Shown: positions 21,260 to 33,400 of the stretch, piece after piece
Position numbering within the stretch: the stretch's first letter is position 1
Layout of the letters: each line of letters starts with the position of its first letter
NCBI GenBank assembly: GCA_024516035.1
Contig: CM044962.1
Coordinates: 9,133,595-9,197,594, forward strand
DNA from: Bactericera cockerelli
Lineage: Eukaryota > Arthropoda > Insecta > Hemiptera > Triozidae
DNA length: 64,000 bases
Reading direction: 5' to 3'
The notes under the pieces: generated by a model
Told to the model about the DNA's origin: nothing
Seen by the model: only the letters and a program-made list of their open reading frames with translations
Databases searched by the model: none
Program-made: the position numbers and the translations under genes

Positions 21260-21370
21260 CACTAAGTACTTACATAGGTAAGGTAAGTACTCAGTACGTA
21301 GGTAAGTACTTAGTACTTACATAGGCAAGTACTTAGTACTTACATAAGTAAGTACTTAGTACTTACGAAC
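21260..21370. repeat. Short-period palindromic tandem repeat
   Basis: TAAGTACTTAGTACTTAC motifs are repeated about four times with period near 30 bp. Confidence 0.75.
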
Positions 21371-21499
21371 TTCTTAGCGGCGGCGTCGCCACTCGGTGCC
21401 GTCGATGCTACATCGAATACACCAGTTCACTGGAGTGAAGCAACGTCCAGCAAGGTGAAGAATTGGTAGATAATCCCCAGGCCCCAAACTTTGTGTTTC

Positions 21500-21605
21500 A
21501 GGGTTATCCTGACCCAACCCAGGCTGGATGAGGTTGACGCAGGTAGAAGTTATGTATCCTGACCCAACCCAGGCTGGATGAGGTTGGCTTGGGTAGAAGT
21601 TATGT
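21500..21605 (+). repeat. Two tandem copies of a SINE central block
   Basis: TATCCTGACCCAACCCAGGC ... GTAGAAGTTATGT occurs twice with period near 56 bp. Confidence 0.7.
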
Positions 21606-21639
21606 GAGTTTCCTGAGGTGCGCCATAACATGATTTCAA

Positions 21640-21840
21640 GTCTGTCCCGGTAGCTCTGTGGTAAAGGCGGCACTCTGTGAATCCTGAGGTCGCGGGTTCA
21701 AAACCCAGCCGGAACCTGACAAGACGTCCTCCCGTTTGAGATTTTTACCACATAAAAATCCCGTTTGAGGCCTACTGCTGGAATAATGGGACTTACTAGT
21801 CCTAGTCGGGTAGTATAAATAAGGCAATATTATTATTATT
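21640..21840 (+). mobile_element. SINE family A, full length
   Basis: GTCCCGGTAGCTCTGTGGTA head, GGTTCAAAACC B box and (ATT)n tail. Confidence 0.85.
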
Positions 21841-22490
21841 ATGGAGGAGACGATAAAAAAACTAAATAATTAGGTATCATTCTTGTTTTGCAATACCTAT
21901 ATATTATTATTGTAACTATTATTATTTTGATATATTTTAAACATTAAGTAACAAAAATTCTTTTTCTTGTTCTGTTTTCTTCTTCTTCTTCATCTCTTTT
22001 CTTCAATAAGAAAATAGCATTCCGCACAAAAGCCCAGCCCACACTAATTCCCTTTCATCAAGAAAAATATAATTTCGGTAAGTAGGTAAGCTGATGCGTA
22101 TCGGTAAATAAGAAAACTTTGAAGGTCTCCTCTCCCCACAAAAAAACTCAGCGTGGAGTGGGGGTGCGTATCAAAAGAATTTTTCCAGGATAATTAGCAA
22201 GCTTTCGTCGGCACTGAGCTTGTAAGCGGCTTTGTGGCGAAAAGCCAAGGGGAACCTGACAAATGATTTTCCTAATATCATTTTTCAAAATTAGTTTTTT
22301 AATTTATTATTTATTTAATAATAGGATAATTAAAAGGTATTTTTCTAACTAAACTTAAGAAGTTTTCTAATATTTTATTAAAATATTATTTCATTTTGTA
22401 AACTACACTTATAATTATGTTTTAATTTAGTTTATAGTTTACTTACATAGTTTTCTCGTTAATAATACCTGTACTTCGCGACAGGACTAA
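21841..22490. other. No recognised gene
   Basis: AT-rich; contains a short (TTC)n tract near 21980. Confidence 0.4.
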
Positions 22491-22495
22491 GGGCG

Positions 22496-22600
22496 AAATT
22501 AATAGACAACATCGATAACTTAAGTCATTGCTTAGCTTCGGTTTTCCCTATCTTACACAATCCGAGACTTAGCGCCACAGAGGTATTACAAAAACGTCTA
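22496..22600. mobile_element. PIF/Harbinger-type MITE, cut by a LINE tail
   Basis: GGGCGAAATTAATAGAC preceded by TAA, with internal sequence as at 36905. The far end is lost at ACGTCTATTTTTTT, where the LINE tail begins. Confidence 0.6.
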
Positions 22601-22790
22601 TTTTTTTTATTATTTTTATTTTTATTTATTCACTTTATAGATAATAAATATACAATACAATAATTACAACGAATACAAATACAATATACAAAAAAAAATA
22701 ATAATAAATAAAGAAAAATAAATTATATATAATAAATATCACTAAGGCGGGTTATTGACCTAGGCATCTCTTCCACCCAACCTAAAGATC
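22601..22790 (-). mobile_element. LINE 3' tail
   Basis: A T-rich start and GGCGGGTTATTGACCTAGGC then CTTCCACCCAACC, the reversed LINE end. Confidence 0.55.
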
Positions 22791-22849
22791 TATCTAAATA
22801 AACGTTACAATGTGAAAAAGAAGATAATAAATAAATATTTATATTTAAA

Positions 22850-22870
22850 AAAAAAAAAACATGTATGTAG

Positions 22871-22907
<37 letters not shown>

Positions 22908-22975
22908 ACAATTAAGAAAAGTGGGAAAAAAAAGAAAGAGAAATAAAAAAAAAAGAAAACTAAAAAAAATTGAAT
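22850..22975 (+). repeat. Poly(A)-rich tract
   Basis: Includes a run of about 35 A at 22872-22906; the Lys-rich and Phe-rich frames are by-products. Confidence 0.9.
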
Positions 22976-23319
22976 ATTATTTTCAGAATGTTCCTTTGTT
23001 AAGGCTGAATGTTAAGCATTCCAGTCCTACGTTCATCAGGCATTGATTCCATGACGAACAGCATTAATTAAATACATATTGTTTGTGTGATGAGGTGAAT
23101 CGATAGAGTAGAGGAGTGCTTATGATCATGGAACGATGAAAGGATGGAATGATGAATGAAGATATGAGTAAGCTCCTTAAAATTTACATAGTAAGCCCAA
23201 GTTATACTAGTTTAATATTATTTAATATAATTATTATTTTATAAACATCATTTATACTGACGTTTGACTGCGCTAAGATTAGTGGTAAGATACTCGTACA
23301 TGGAGTTCGGTTGTTGATG

Positions 23320-23530
23320 CAGACACGAAAAATTGTAAATGAATTTGGTTACACTTTGTAGAGATACCGTACTTCGGTGCGCTGTTTGACCAGACCTATT
23401 GGAAGTTTGTTCACTTCCCGCCCATCAGAGGAGAGCATACAATATATATACTACAGCTGGGCAAGTACAACACCGAAACAAGTCTCTCTACATAGTGCTG
23501 TGCATGTCAAAAAAAACTGAGTTCCATTAT
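23320..23530 (+). mobile_element. SINE family F, diverged 3' part
   Basis: AATTTGGTTACACTTTGTAG, CTTCGGTGCGCTGTTTGACC and CTTCCCGCCCATCAGAGGAG parallel the copy at 23993. Confidence 0.6.
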
Positions 23531-23992
23531 TCCTTTCTATAGGATAAGGAAAGTAAAAAAACACAATACTTCCGATTTCTAATATTAGAAATTTCTCGGA
23601 AGTAAAACTAAAACACTTATCTTTTTAAAAAATCCAAAAAAGGTCGTTTAGAGAAGGTCGTTAATGTTTGTTGCTAGCGTTTAAAATGGCAGTCAAATTG
23701 TGATTCTATTTATATTTTTAAATTCAAATCAACCCCTTACTCAGAACAAATAAAACACCATGTGTAAAAAGTTCAAAGACACAATATGTTGTTTGAGGTG
23801 TCATGTCCAATAAACTGTGGACTGTGTTAGCATAATATTTTTCTCAAAGTTCTAAGCCTTTGATTACAAACTATTACCCCCGGTAGTTTTAGTCTCACCG
23901 ATTATTATTTATTGTTAGTTTTAATAAATATTAATATGATGTATTTGAAATATTGCGAGTCAGGGCCGGGTATACCAGAATAAGTTAAGCTT

Positions 23993-24298
23993 TGAGCGCA
24001 CGATTTGCTCAGTGGTTAAGCTCTCGCTTGCCATGCGGAAGGTCCCGGGTTCGATCCCCGTGCCGACAAAAATTTGTATTCTTAATTTGGTTACAATTGT
24101 TTTGTAAGGGATACCTTCCGGTGCGCTCGTGTTGACCCAGCACCTAAATGGGAAGTATTGTGTCACTTCTCGCCCATCAGAGGGGAGGCATACTACGGGA
24201 TGGGCAGGCTACAACACAGACCACAAGCGTCTACATATATGTTTCTGCTACGAAATAAAAAGGCTGTTTAAAACACTCATCTTTAAAAAAAAAAAAAT
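23993..24298 (+). mobile_element. tRNA-derived SINE, family F, full length
   Basis: GAGCGCACGATTTGCTCAGT head with A box, B box GGTTCGATCCC, a body with CACTTCTCGCCCATCAGAGG and a poly(A) tail. Confidence 0.82.
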
Positions 24299-24424
24299 AA
24301 AACATATATATTTGTTTTAATATCTTTGGATATCAAATATTCAATAAATTATTTTTTAGTAGGTTCATATTAGAATTCAAAGTTAATGTTAGGTACCTAT
24401 ATGTTTAATATTTATATAAATCAA

Positions 24425-24530
24425 TAACTACTAAACTCGCTTTACCAAATCTACGCTGAAACCGGGACTTGAACCCACCGACTCCAGGTTAAAAGTCCGC
24501 TGCCTTATCGATCAAGCTACTGAGGTCGGG
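24425..24530 (-). mobile_element. SINE family E
   Basis: AAACTCGCTTTACCAAATCT 3' end and a tRNA-like head on the minus strand. Confidence 0.65.
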
Positions 24531-24604
24531 GTATACCAGAAAACTCAATACACTGACAGTGATCCACTCTGTCAGGAATGGCTAACAGAAATTTTGTATA
24601 AAGA

Positions 24605-24793
24605 GTGCACTGGTAGTCAAGTGGTTAACCGCTAGTCTGGTAATCCAGGATAGCATAGGGATCCGTTGGTTTGAATCTCACCCAGTGCATGAATTTTTCC
24701 TCATTAATTTGAGTTTGTGACCACATAAATTAAGACTCTGAGGGTTAGGTGGTATAGAAAATGCTTTGAGCATTAACCTCGCCTGGTGGTTAC
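24605..24793 (+). mobile_element. SINE family B
   Basis: GTGCACTGGTAGTCAAGTGG head; the B box is changed to GGTTTGAATC. The end is fused to the repeat at 24795-24915. Confidence 0.8.
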
Positions 24794-24915
24794 CTGGGGG
24801 ACTATAAACAGGGAGTAGACCAGCATTGGCTTGGTTCTGGGGGCCCTTGTCAATTATTAGTCTCCTTGTAAAGACAGTGGTAGAATTGCTGAGTCATTCC
24901 TCCACTGTCTGCCCT

Positions 24916-27416
24916 TATGTAACTTTAAAACTGTAGTAGAACAGCCAAAAGTTGGTGATTTAAGAAAATTATAATGAAGTACAATGGTTCTGGCTTAATG
25001 CTTTTAAATTATAAAACTTTGCGCCCTTATAAGATTTTTACAATTTTTAATATTACAAAAAGTCCATAACTTTTATTAGTTGTTGCAAAAGACAGGCAAA
25101 CGGTTTAGTTTTGGTTGTATAAGGACTGATTAAGAAGAAACTGGATTATTTCAAGTGGAATGTAAGAGAGAACTGGATAGAAGACAACCTATATGTCTTT
25201 CAAGGGGCTCATATGAAAGGGCCACCTAGGAATCCAGCACTTCATATTCTGTTACAAGCTTAATAATATACATAGGCCCCCAGATCAAGACAATGCTGGT
25301 CTACTTCATTGTTTATAGTCCCCCAGCCAGACTGCTGGTCTACTCCCTGTTTATATACATGTCCCAGCCCAGCCAGCCAGGATATGACTGTTATTGAAAG
25401 TTAGCATCGATGCGACAGTATAAACTCCAAATCTTTAACGAAAAAATAAATCAAAATCCCCCCTCAAACTCCGGCCCTGGACGGGATTCAAACCTTCACC
25501 CTTCTGTGTAATCGTATGGTTGGAAACATTCAGGAGGGATTAGTGCAAATTGAAGGGGCGGGGTTCAACCCTTCCTGAGCAACAGACGGGTCTCGAGTCC
25601 CTTTGAAAATGTTTCTTACAGCTTCTGTCTTCTATCTTTATATAATAATAATAATAATAGAAAATCTTATAAGGGCAAAGCTTTATAAGTAAAGCTATTA
25701 AACCCAGAACACAATTATGAGGTTATGTTATACAATTGATGCTTTATTTAATAGAGAAAAAATAGGAAACTTTCTCATACTTGGAGCAGTATGCATTGCT
25801 TGTTTAAAATATAGGATAAGGAAAGTAAAATATTGCTATTTAAATATTAAATTTATTAGTTAGGACAATTTATTTTATTTTATTGGATGGCAAAAAAACT
25901 GTCCTAGATTTTTATTTTTTTTAAACTTTTTTACTTTCCTTAGGTATCAGGTACATCTAAGCTATCTTATACATTATGTATCTTATATATGTATAGAAAG
26001 GAAAGTACCTAATACATAATTATTTAATGTAATCACCCAATTTTTTCCTTGTTTATATCGTTTCGAATTTTGTCTATTTCTTTTTTTTTGTAAATAGGTA
26101 AGGTAAGTGTCATTATTTGTAATTATATAATACAATAGAGTGCATATTATGCGTCTTTTATAAATAATTCAATAATAATACGCAAGTCTTGATGGATTTC
26201 ACCCCAATGTCTCCGCCACCCGGGCAGCACAGAATATTTAGGAAACAGCACAGAATACTGCAGGAAATGAGAGAAAAGTCAGTAAAGCCAGCTTTTAGCA
26301 CGCTCCAATGAGTAGACATAATGGTGCTGACTCGAAACAAGGAAATTGATGCACGAGCTTTTGATTTGTAGTCGAGAGCTTTTGGAAAATAACTGAAGAA
26401 TCTTTTTGGTGAAGGGAGAGTCTAGACAATATTTGTGGGTAGCACAGCATTAGTAAGGGCCAAATCAATAGACTTGTATAGATCCTCAATATCATCCATG
26501 TCTTCATTTTGATTTCTATTATCCCAATTTCCAATGTTTTACTTCCAAAAATTTCTAATATTAGAAATCGGGTATTGTGTTCGTTTTGGTAAAAAAAAAT
26601 ATTTTTTTGCTCCGATTTCAATTTTTTTTATATTTTTCTTTTTCTGACATACTATATAGTTTATTTCCTATATTTATTTATTTATTCACAAAATGTAAAA
26701 AATGTCTTCCAAGTCGGAAGAACGAGGCTCTATGCTGCCACATTTCCTCTTTGGATACAAAGAGAAATCCTCTGAGTTTCCATAATTTGAAATCTTTTGC
26801 GTTTTCGTTTTCAAAGAGAGGATTTTTAAAAAGTCTAATTTGTTATCTATCCAAAGTTATTTGTTATCTTTCCAAAGTTATCTTTAACACTGTGATGTGA
26901 ATGTACGATTGAATTTTCTTTCAATGCCCATAATTTTTTTTGTATTTAGTCACAAGTCCATCACATGTCATAACTATTTATTGGTAATAGAGTGATTTTA
27001 GCTCCAGCATACATCAATTATAATTCTGCACCAAGTAGATATATTTTTCATTTCATTTGTATATATTTATGTATGTATTATATTGTTATATCAAATAGTA
27101 TTTTGAATTAATAAAGGAAGAAAGTATTTATTAAAAAAAAAAATGTAATATTATTTAATATAATAGATAATAATAATAGAAAATCTTATAAGGGCAAAGC
27201 TTTATAAGTAAAGCTATTAAGCCCAAGAACTCGATCATTTAATATCTTAATATATACTATCGATTTACATTCAAACAGCTGGGCTAATTGAATCCAAATT
27301 GTGAAGTGGGACCCCACACTCCAGTCACCAGGAAAAACATTAACAAAAACTGTATCGGCGACTAAGCGCCTGGTTTCAGCAAGTTAATATTATAAAACGT
27401 CACTTACCTTACTTAC
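24916..27416. other. No gene identified
   Basis: Mostly AT-rich. 25275-25390 holds an inverted form of the 10185 repeat, and 26425-26465 a scrap of SINE C 3' end. Downstream exons of the unknown gene may lie here, but I could not pick any with both splice sites and a matching phase. Confidence 0.4.
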
Positions 27417-30400
27417 CAATTTTTCCAACTCTTCTTTCAAATTTGATATCTCCTCAACCATTTCACCAACTTTTTTGACGTATGATTTCAATAGTGCCAT
27501 ATACCCTATAAACCATTGGTCTACCCGAATAGCATCCGCTTTTTTTAGTAAATTCTCGAGTCCTTCATACCGTAAGTTCTTCGTCACCTCCTGTAAGAAT
27601 TTCACATCTTCCTGAAACAAAGCAAAACGATGTGAGTTATTCAATGTAAACAGAAGTCATTATGGCCGAGTGATGTAGCGTACCTAGGTTCGAATCCCAG
27701 TTCGGGATTTTTCGGCTCTGTATTCTGAATATTATGGGGTCCACTCATACCTCGTGAGGAAAAATGAGTACCTAGCTGCTGTGATGTAAGCAACGATCAG
27801 TGGTGGAATTATTAGCGAAACCAAAAATGGAATATTAGAATATTAATGAAATAGTACCTACAAAGTCCTATAATTCTACTAAAAGTGTGTAAAAGTATAT
27901 CTTCGGTGATCCTACGAGAACCGGTGCATTCAACGCGCCATCGACGCTGGCCAAAAGATTTCGGAATTTCGAAACGGTAAGCAAAATATCGTTTCGAAAC
28001 GATATTTTGGGGAGACTCGTTAGAATAACCTTTTTTTTGGGGGGGGATTTTTGGGGAGGTCCCTTGTACCAACTTTTTTATTATTCACCTTGTGACGTAT
28101 CAAATTCAATGATTTTGAGGTGCTGATTACGAATTTGATATTCATTTTAGCTAACTTTTATAGTTGAGTCACGAGTGGCTGAATTTGACTTCTTTTTGAG
28201 TGATAATGAAAGTCTTGTGGTGTCACACCAGTTTAATTTCTTCAAAAATTTAAACCCAAAAATTTCAGGGGACCTCGTACTTAAAGAAAATAAACTTGAC
28301 ACACTATACCTTCTTTCAGAGTGGGGCCGGAACAACAAATTGGCCCCACTCTAAAAGAAGGTATTGCTGATGGTTTATACCGTGCAAAAATAACATAATC
28401 AATATTAATTCCTTTCTAAGACATTCAGGGTTTTTTAGACTTTTGCCCCAACCTGTATAATTCATTAATGTAAAAAAATCTGGTGTAAACATCACACGAA
28501 TTTCCTTATCATATTAGGACTGGGAATAGAACCAAAAGCAACTGGTGAATCAAATGTAGGTAACGTTTTTATAAAAATTAATGTCAAATTTGTAATCAGC
28601 ACCTCAAAATAATTGGATTTGATAAGTCACAATCCCCATCTAGGATAAATATTAAAAAAGTTGGTCTAACGGGGACCCTCAAAAATACCAGTAAATTGGT
28701 GATGGGTTCCACAAAGTTCAAGACATCAAAAAAATGATCTTAGTAAACCCCTATTATTTTTTTATTTTAAGAAAATGTTGTTCACTAACTTTTTTTTTGG
28801 TATCTTTAACCAATTCAAAGAAACGGCCCTTGCGGCCCTGCGGCCGTAGATTGCTGCCGATTTCAATTAAAAGTTTTGTGGTTCGTTTGGTATATAAGAT
28901 CTATTTCCATACCAAATTTCAAGTCTTTAGCTTTTACCGTTATCGAGATATCTTGTTCACGGACGGAAAGACAGACGGACGCACGGACCAATGGCTGAAA
29001 ACAACTCTTTTGGTATCCTGAGGCTATGATTCGTCCAGAAATGTGAAAAACTGGGTAGGTCAAATTTTCGACGAATACTATAATTTCCTTATTATAGGAT
29101 AAGTAAGGAAAGTAAAAAAAATAACTATAGTTACCCGACTTGTGGATTGACCGAATTGACGCTGGTCCAAGAAGATACCCTTTCTCAAGTAAGTGTTGTT
29201 TGGCCAGTAAGCAAACTCATACGACGGATGGGAACCAAGGTCGAAATCGATGCAGGCTATCGGGCAACCTAAAGGAAATTTTGGAATTATGATCAGAATA
29301 CGTAATCCCAGTGGAAGTAGAAGTGCCAGAACCAAACAACCTCAATGAAGAGGTTGAACAACGCCGACCCCTAGTCGGTTTGAGAATAGGCACACTGAAA
29401 GAAGAAAAAGTTTCGGGTTGATGGCACGTTGACTACACCAGTTCTCGGTATGTCACTGAAGTTAGGCATCCCCAGAGATATTATCCCTTGGATGGGTGAC
29501 CATCCAAATTCGAACCCTCGTGATGCTGGCTATTCCCGATCCCACTCAGGCTGGGTGAGGGTAATTTGTGAGTTTTCACGTTTCCAGTGAATGGTGGGTA
29601 AAACGATGCACCGTTGCGTCGCCGTGATATGATCATGTAGTTGAAAGCGACGTTGAACCAAAAAATTAAACAATACTTAAATTTCAAACAATACAAACAA
29701 TTACCTGCTGATGAGAGCAAACAAGCTCGAAACAGCTGTCCAGGTATATTCTGATATTCATGTACATCTAGTACAACTTCTCACTTTTCTGTTTATACTG
29801 ATTAAAATAGAGAAGTTAGTTGATGGCATGGATATTCAAAACAATTACCTGCTGATGAGAGCAAACAAGCTCGAAACAGCTGTCCAGGTATATTCTGATA
29901 TTCATGTACATCTAGTACAACTTCTCACTTTTCTGTTTATACTGATTAAAATAGAGAGGTTAGTTGATGGCATGGAATGCATGGATATTCAAAACAATTA
30001 CCTGCTGATGAGAGCAAACAAGCTCGAAACAGCTGTCCAGGTATATTCCGATATTCATGTACATCTAGTACAACTTCTCACTTTTCTATTTATACTGATA
30101 AGGGTTGGGTGGAAGAGATTGCCATAGGCAATAACCCGCCCTTTAGTTAGGACTTATGTTTTTATATATTTTCTATTCTTTTTCATTTTCATTGTATATA
30201 TTGTTTCCATTTTTTTCATTGTTAAATTAATTATTTCTATGTACATAATGTCCATTTATACCTAATAAAGCGTTGTATAATAATAATAATAATAATAATA
30301 CTGATTATACTGATTTCGACACTGACCCTTCGAGTCGCGGCGCATGATGCTGGGACTTGTGCTGCTGATAGCAGGCTTGATAGTTGTCATCAGGAAGGAG

Positions 30401-33400
30401 CAGTAGGCCTTGCCGATGTAGTACAGCAGAGTGTCTGGTTCCTGCGTCCCGGTCTTAGAATCAGCTGCCCTAGCGGACCTGGCCACCATGTAATCTTGAC
30501 GGGGCCAGAAGAAGTTCCATTGGTTGCCACACTTATTGGACGCCGCTGAGAAAGAGTGAAAGGGCATCTAATTATAATAATAATATCACCTTATTTATAT
30601 ACTGCCCGATTAGGACTATTAAAGTCCCATTATTCCAGCAGTAAGCCCAAGACATATTATTATGTGGTAAAAATCCCAAATGGGATGGTAACTTGTCATG
30701 TCCCGGCTGGGTTTCGAACCCACGACCACTGAAATCTCTGGATTCACAGAGTGTCGCCTTTACCACTGAGCTACCGGGACAGACTTTTGTCGGGTAATTA
30801 TTGTTACACACAAATAATGTACCGAATACACAGACATACATGTTCATGAGCCTGCATCGTTTCCGATGATCTGACGTGAAAATGGAGGATGTTTAGTTAT
30901 ATGCCACTGCGTTATATCAGTTATATCAGGTAAACAAAAAATTCAAATAAATTGAACCAATCAGAGGCCGGGATTTGTTGAAAGAGAGACCATCAGCTGT
31001 TCAAAGTTGGACGCACAAATTTGTTCAACTCGAGATAGGTAGGGTTCCCTCTATGTTATATGATCTCAGGGGCAGCACCCACAAAACATTTTCCCACCGG
31101 CCGGGCCTGGTAATGGTCAAAATGGTTAAAGAGTCAAGTGTGCACTGGTAGTCAAGTGGTTAACGCGCTAGTCTGGTAATCCAGGTAGCGTAGGGATCCG
31201 TTGGTTCGAATCCCACCCAGTGCACGAATTTTTACTCATTAAGTTGAGTTTGTGACCACATAATAATCAGACTCTGAGGGTTAGATGGTAGAAAATAATT
31301 TTAAGCATTACCCTCGCCTGGTGGTTACCTTCCACTAAAGAGTTTTATTTTTATTATTAAAGAGCTTTTCTGATAATCCAGGTAGTGTATACTTACGCCG
31401 ATGAGGAGATTTCTTATCATCCATGATGACTACAGGTTTATCAAAGCCATATCCGAGGTGCAGGAGTACACAACCCTCCCTGTTTTTAATACGGAACCGA
31501 AGGAGCGCTGTGGGTTGAGACGAGAATTTTACAATATTAATAATAATGTATTTCTTTGTGTTCTTATATCACAATTTTAGTGAGCAGCGCAGAATTATAG
31601 GACTTTTCCGTATTTTTAATAACCTAATATCTTGTTTGTGCCTATAATTCCGCCACTGGTCGCTGCTAACATTAAAGCAGCTACTCATTTTTCCTCACGA
31701 GGTATGAAAGGACCCCGAACACCCAAATACAGAGCAGAAAAAATCCTACCCGCTGGGGATCGAACCCAGGTCACCGTGCGTGCAATGCCTAGCCCGCTAA
31801 CTCACTCGGCCACGGTGACTATACTAAATTTACAACATTTACAAATAAGAAATTTAGTTATCGAAGGAGCACTGTGGGTTGAGTCGAGAATTTTACAATT
31901 TACAAAAAAGAAATTTAGTAGCTTGATGGATAAGGCGGGGGACTTGTAACCTGGAGGTCGGGGTTCAGTTTTGAGTCATTGATTGCTCTTTCTATAGTTT
32001 TATATACTACCGGTGAGAGACAGGGAGAGAGACAGATAGGGAATGGTAGACTTGCCTTTTTATTTCATATTACTAGTGTATGTTGTTTTATCCACAACAA
32101 TAAAAATATTTTTTAGAGGACTCACCTTTTTCTTTCTTTTTTTTGAGGTGGAAAATTCTTTCAGCATTCTTTCAGCAAGAGCTCTAGTGCTGAAGGATAT
32201 GCGGGACTTACCGGTTGGCGGCAGGGTATGGTGTGTCGCCCCTCTTAAAGGGCACCAAATCTGTCGGCTCACCGGCTAAAGAGAGAACTCACCTGCGACA
32301 TGGCTATGCTGAAACGCAACTAATGGCGGCTCGTGATCATTCGTTAAGTTGGTCTGCCGCGCTGTCTCTTTCTTTGTGAAGGAGTTCTTGAAACATCGGC
32401 CTTGGTGTTTGATAAGTGACCGGGGGTCTATCCCCAAGTCTCTGAGCAAATCCTCCTTTACAACAGGGCTGCCCGTGACCAAGTGAACGCTTCTGCTCAT
32501 GGCAGGATAGCGTTTGATCAGACGGTTAAGTAGTTCGATGGCCATTCCCGAATCTGCTGTCCTCGGAAATATTTGGGCACATAGTTCGTGAAAAATTTGT
32601 AGAAATCATCATATTCTTTAAATTTGTACAAATCATCGTATTCAGATATTGGAATGGCATACCACATTCGGTGCTTATTAAACGCTTCATGAAAGCTGAA
32701 AGTGGACATTTCGTTTATTAGTTTTATATATAAATTATAATACATACCTACTGTGTCCGTGGTACGGACTTACGGAAGTGAAAGTATTATACAGGGTCCG
32801 CCAAAAAAAACGAGCCACTCGAAATATCTAGAGAACAGACACGAATGTGAAGATGAAAAAAAAAAAAAAAAAAAAAATTCTCTAAGAAGGTGAAAATTAC
32901 AAAAGAAAATACATACTAACTAGGTTTAGCGTAAGTATAGCACGCTCGTTTTGTTTTTCTTGGTGTTGCAAAACTAGCGTTTTGCTTGATATCTCCGGCC
33001 CTGTTTGATTATAAAAATATTAACTTGTCTTAACGTACTTTTAGGCGGAATTAATAGACGTTTTTGTAATACCTCTGTGGCGCTAAGTCACGGATTGGTA
33101 CTGTGTAGATAGGGAAACCGACACTTACAACGACTTAAGTTATTGATTTTTCTATAAATTTCGCCTAAATGTCAACTTCTTTTCAGAAATGTATTAAAAA
33201 TAGGGTGGTTCCATTTAAGATTCCCCCACTGGTAATGATAAAAAATCAAAACCTAGTATAAAAGTTTTCCCCCTCGATATAATGGTACACCTGTTTTAGC
33301 ATTATTAAAAAAATTAATCCGTTCTCTAGATGTTTCGAGTGGCTCCTTTTTTTTTGGCGGACCCTGTATATAAGGACGCTCAGACACAAGACAGCTGTAG

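Larger units (their letters stand above)
29696..30101 (+). repeat. Tandem array of hammerhead-ribozyme units (retrozyme-like)
   Basis: Three near-identical direct repeats. Ribozyme cores start at 29702, 29846 and 29999, so the spacings are 144 and 153 bp; the second spacing is 9 bp longer because of a small insertion. The third unit is cut at about 30101, where a LINE tail begins. Between cores each unit holds complementary blocks: GTAC-loop-GTAC, CAACTTCTC against GAGAAGTTaGTTG, and CATG against CATG. These would fold into a rod-like RNA. The array lies in an intron of the unknown minus-strand gene, antisense to it. Animal retrozymes are tandem, ribozyme-bearing repeats transcribed into small circular RNAs; the resemblance is structural and function is inferred. 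The plus-strand open frame across the array looks like a by-product of the repeat. Confidence 0.85.

Noticed and set aside
26295..26621. 108-codon minus-strand frame as a further exon of the unknown gene
   Set aside because: No acceptor/donor pair with matching phase could be found.
29696..30101. CRISPR-like array
   Set aside because: Units are whole direct repeats without unique spacers, and the host is a eukaryote.
29711..30127. 138-codon plus-strand frame across the ribozyme array
   Set aside because: It repeats with the 144/153-bp units and covers ribozyme cores; the protein has no independent support.
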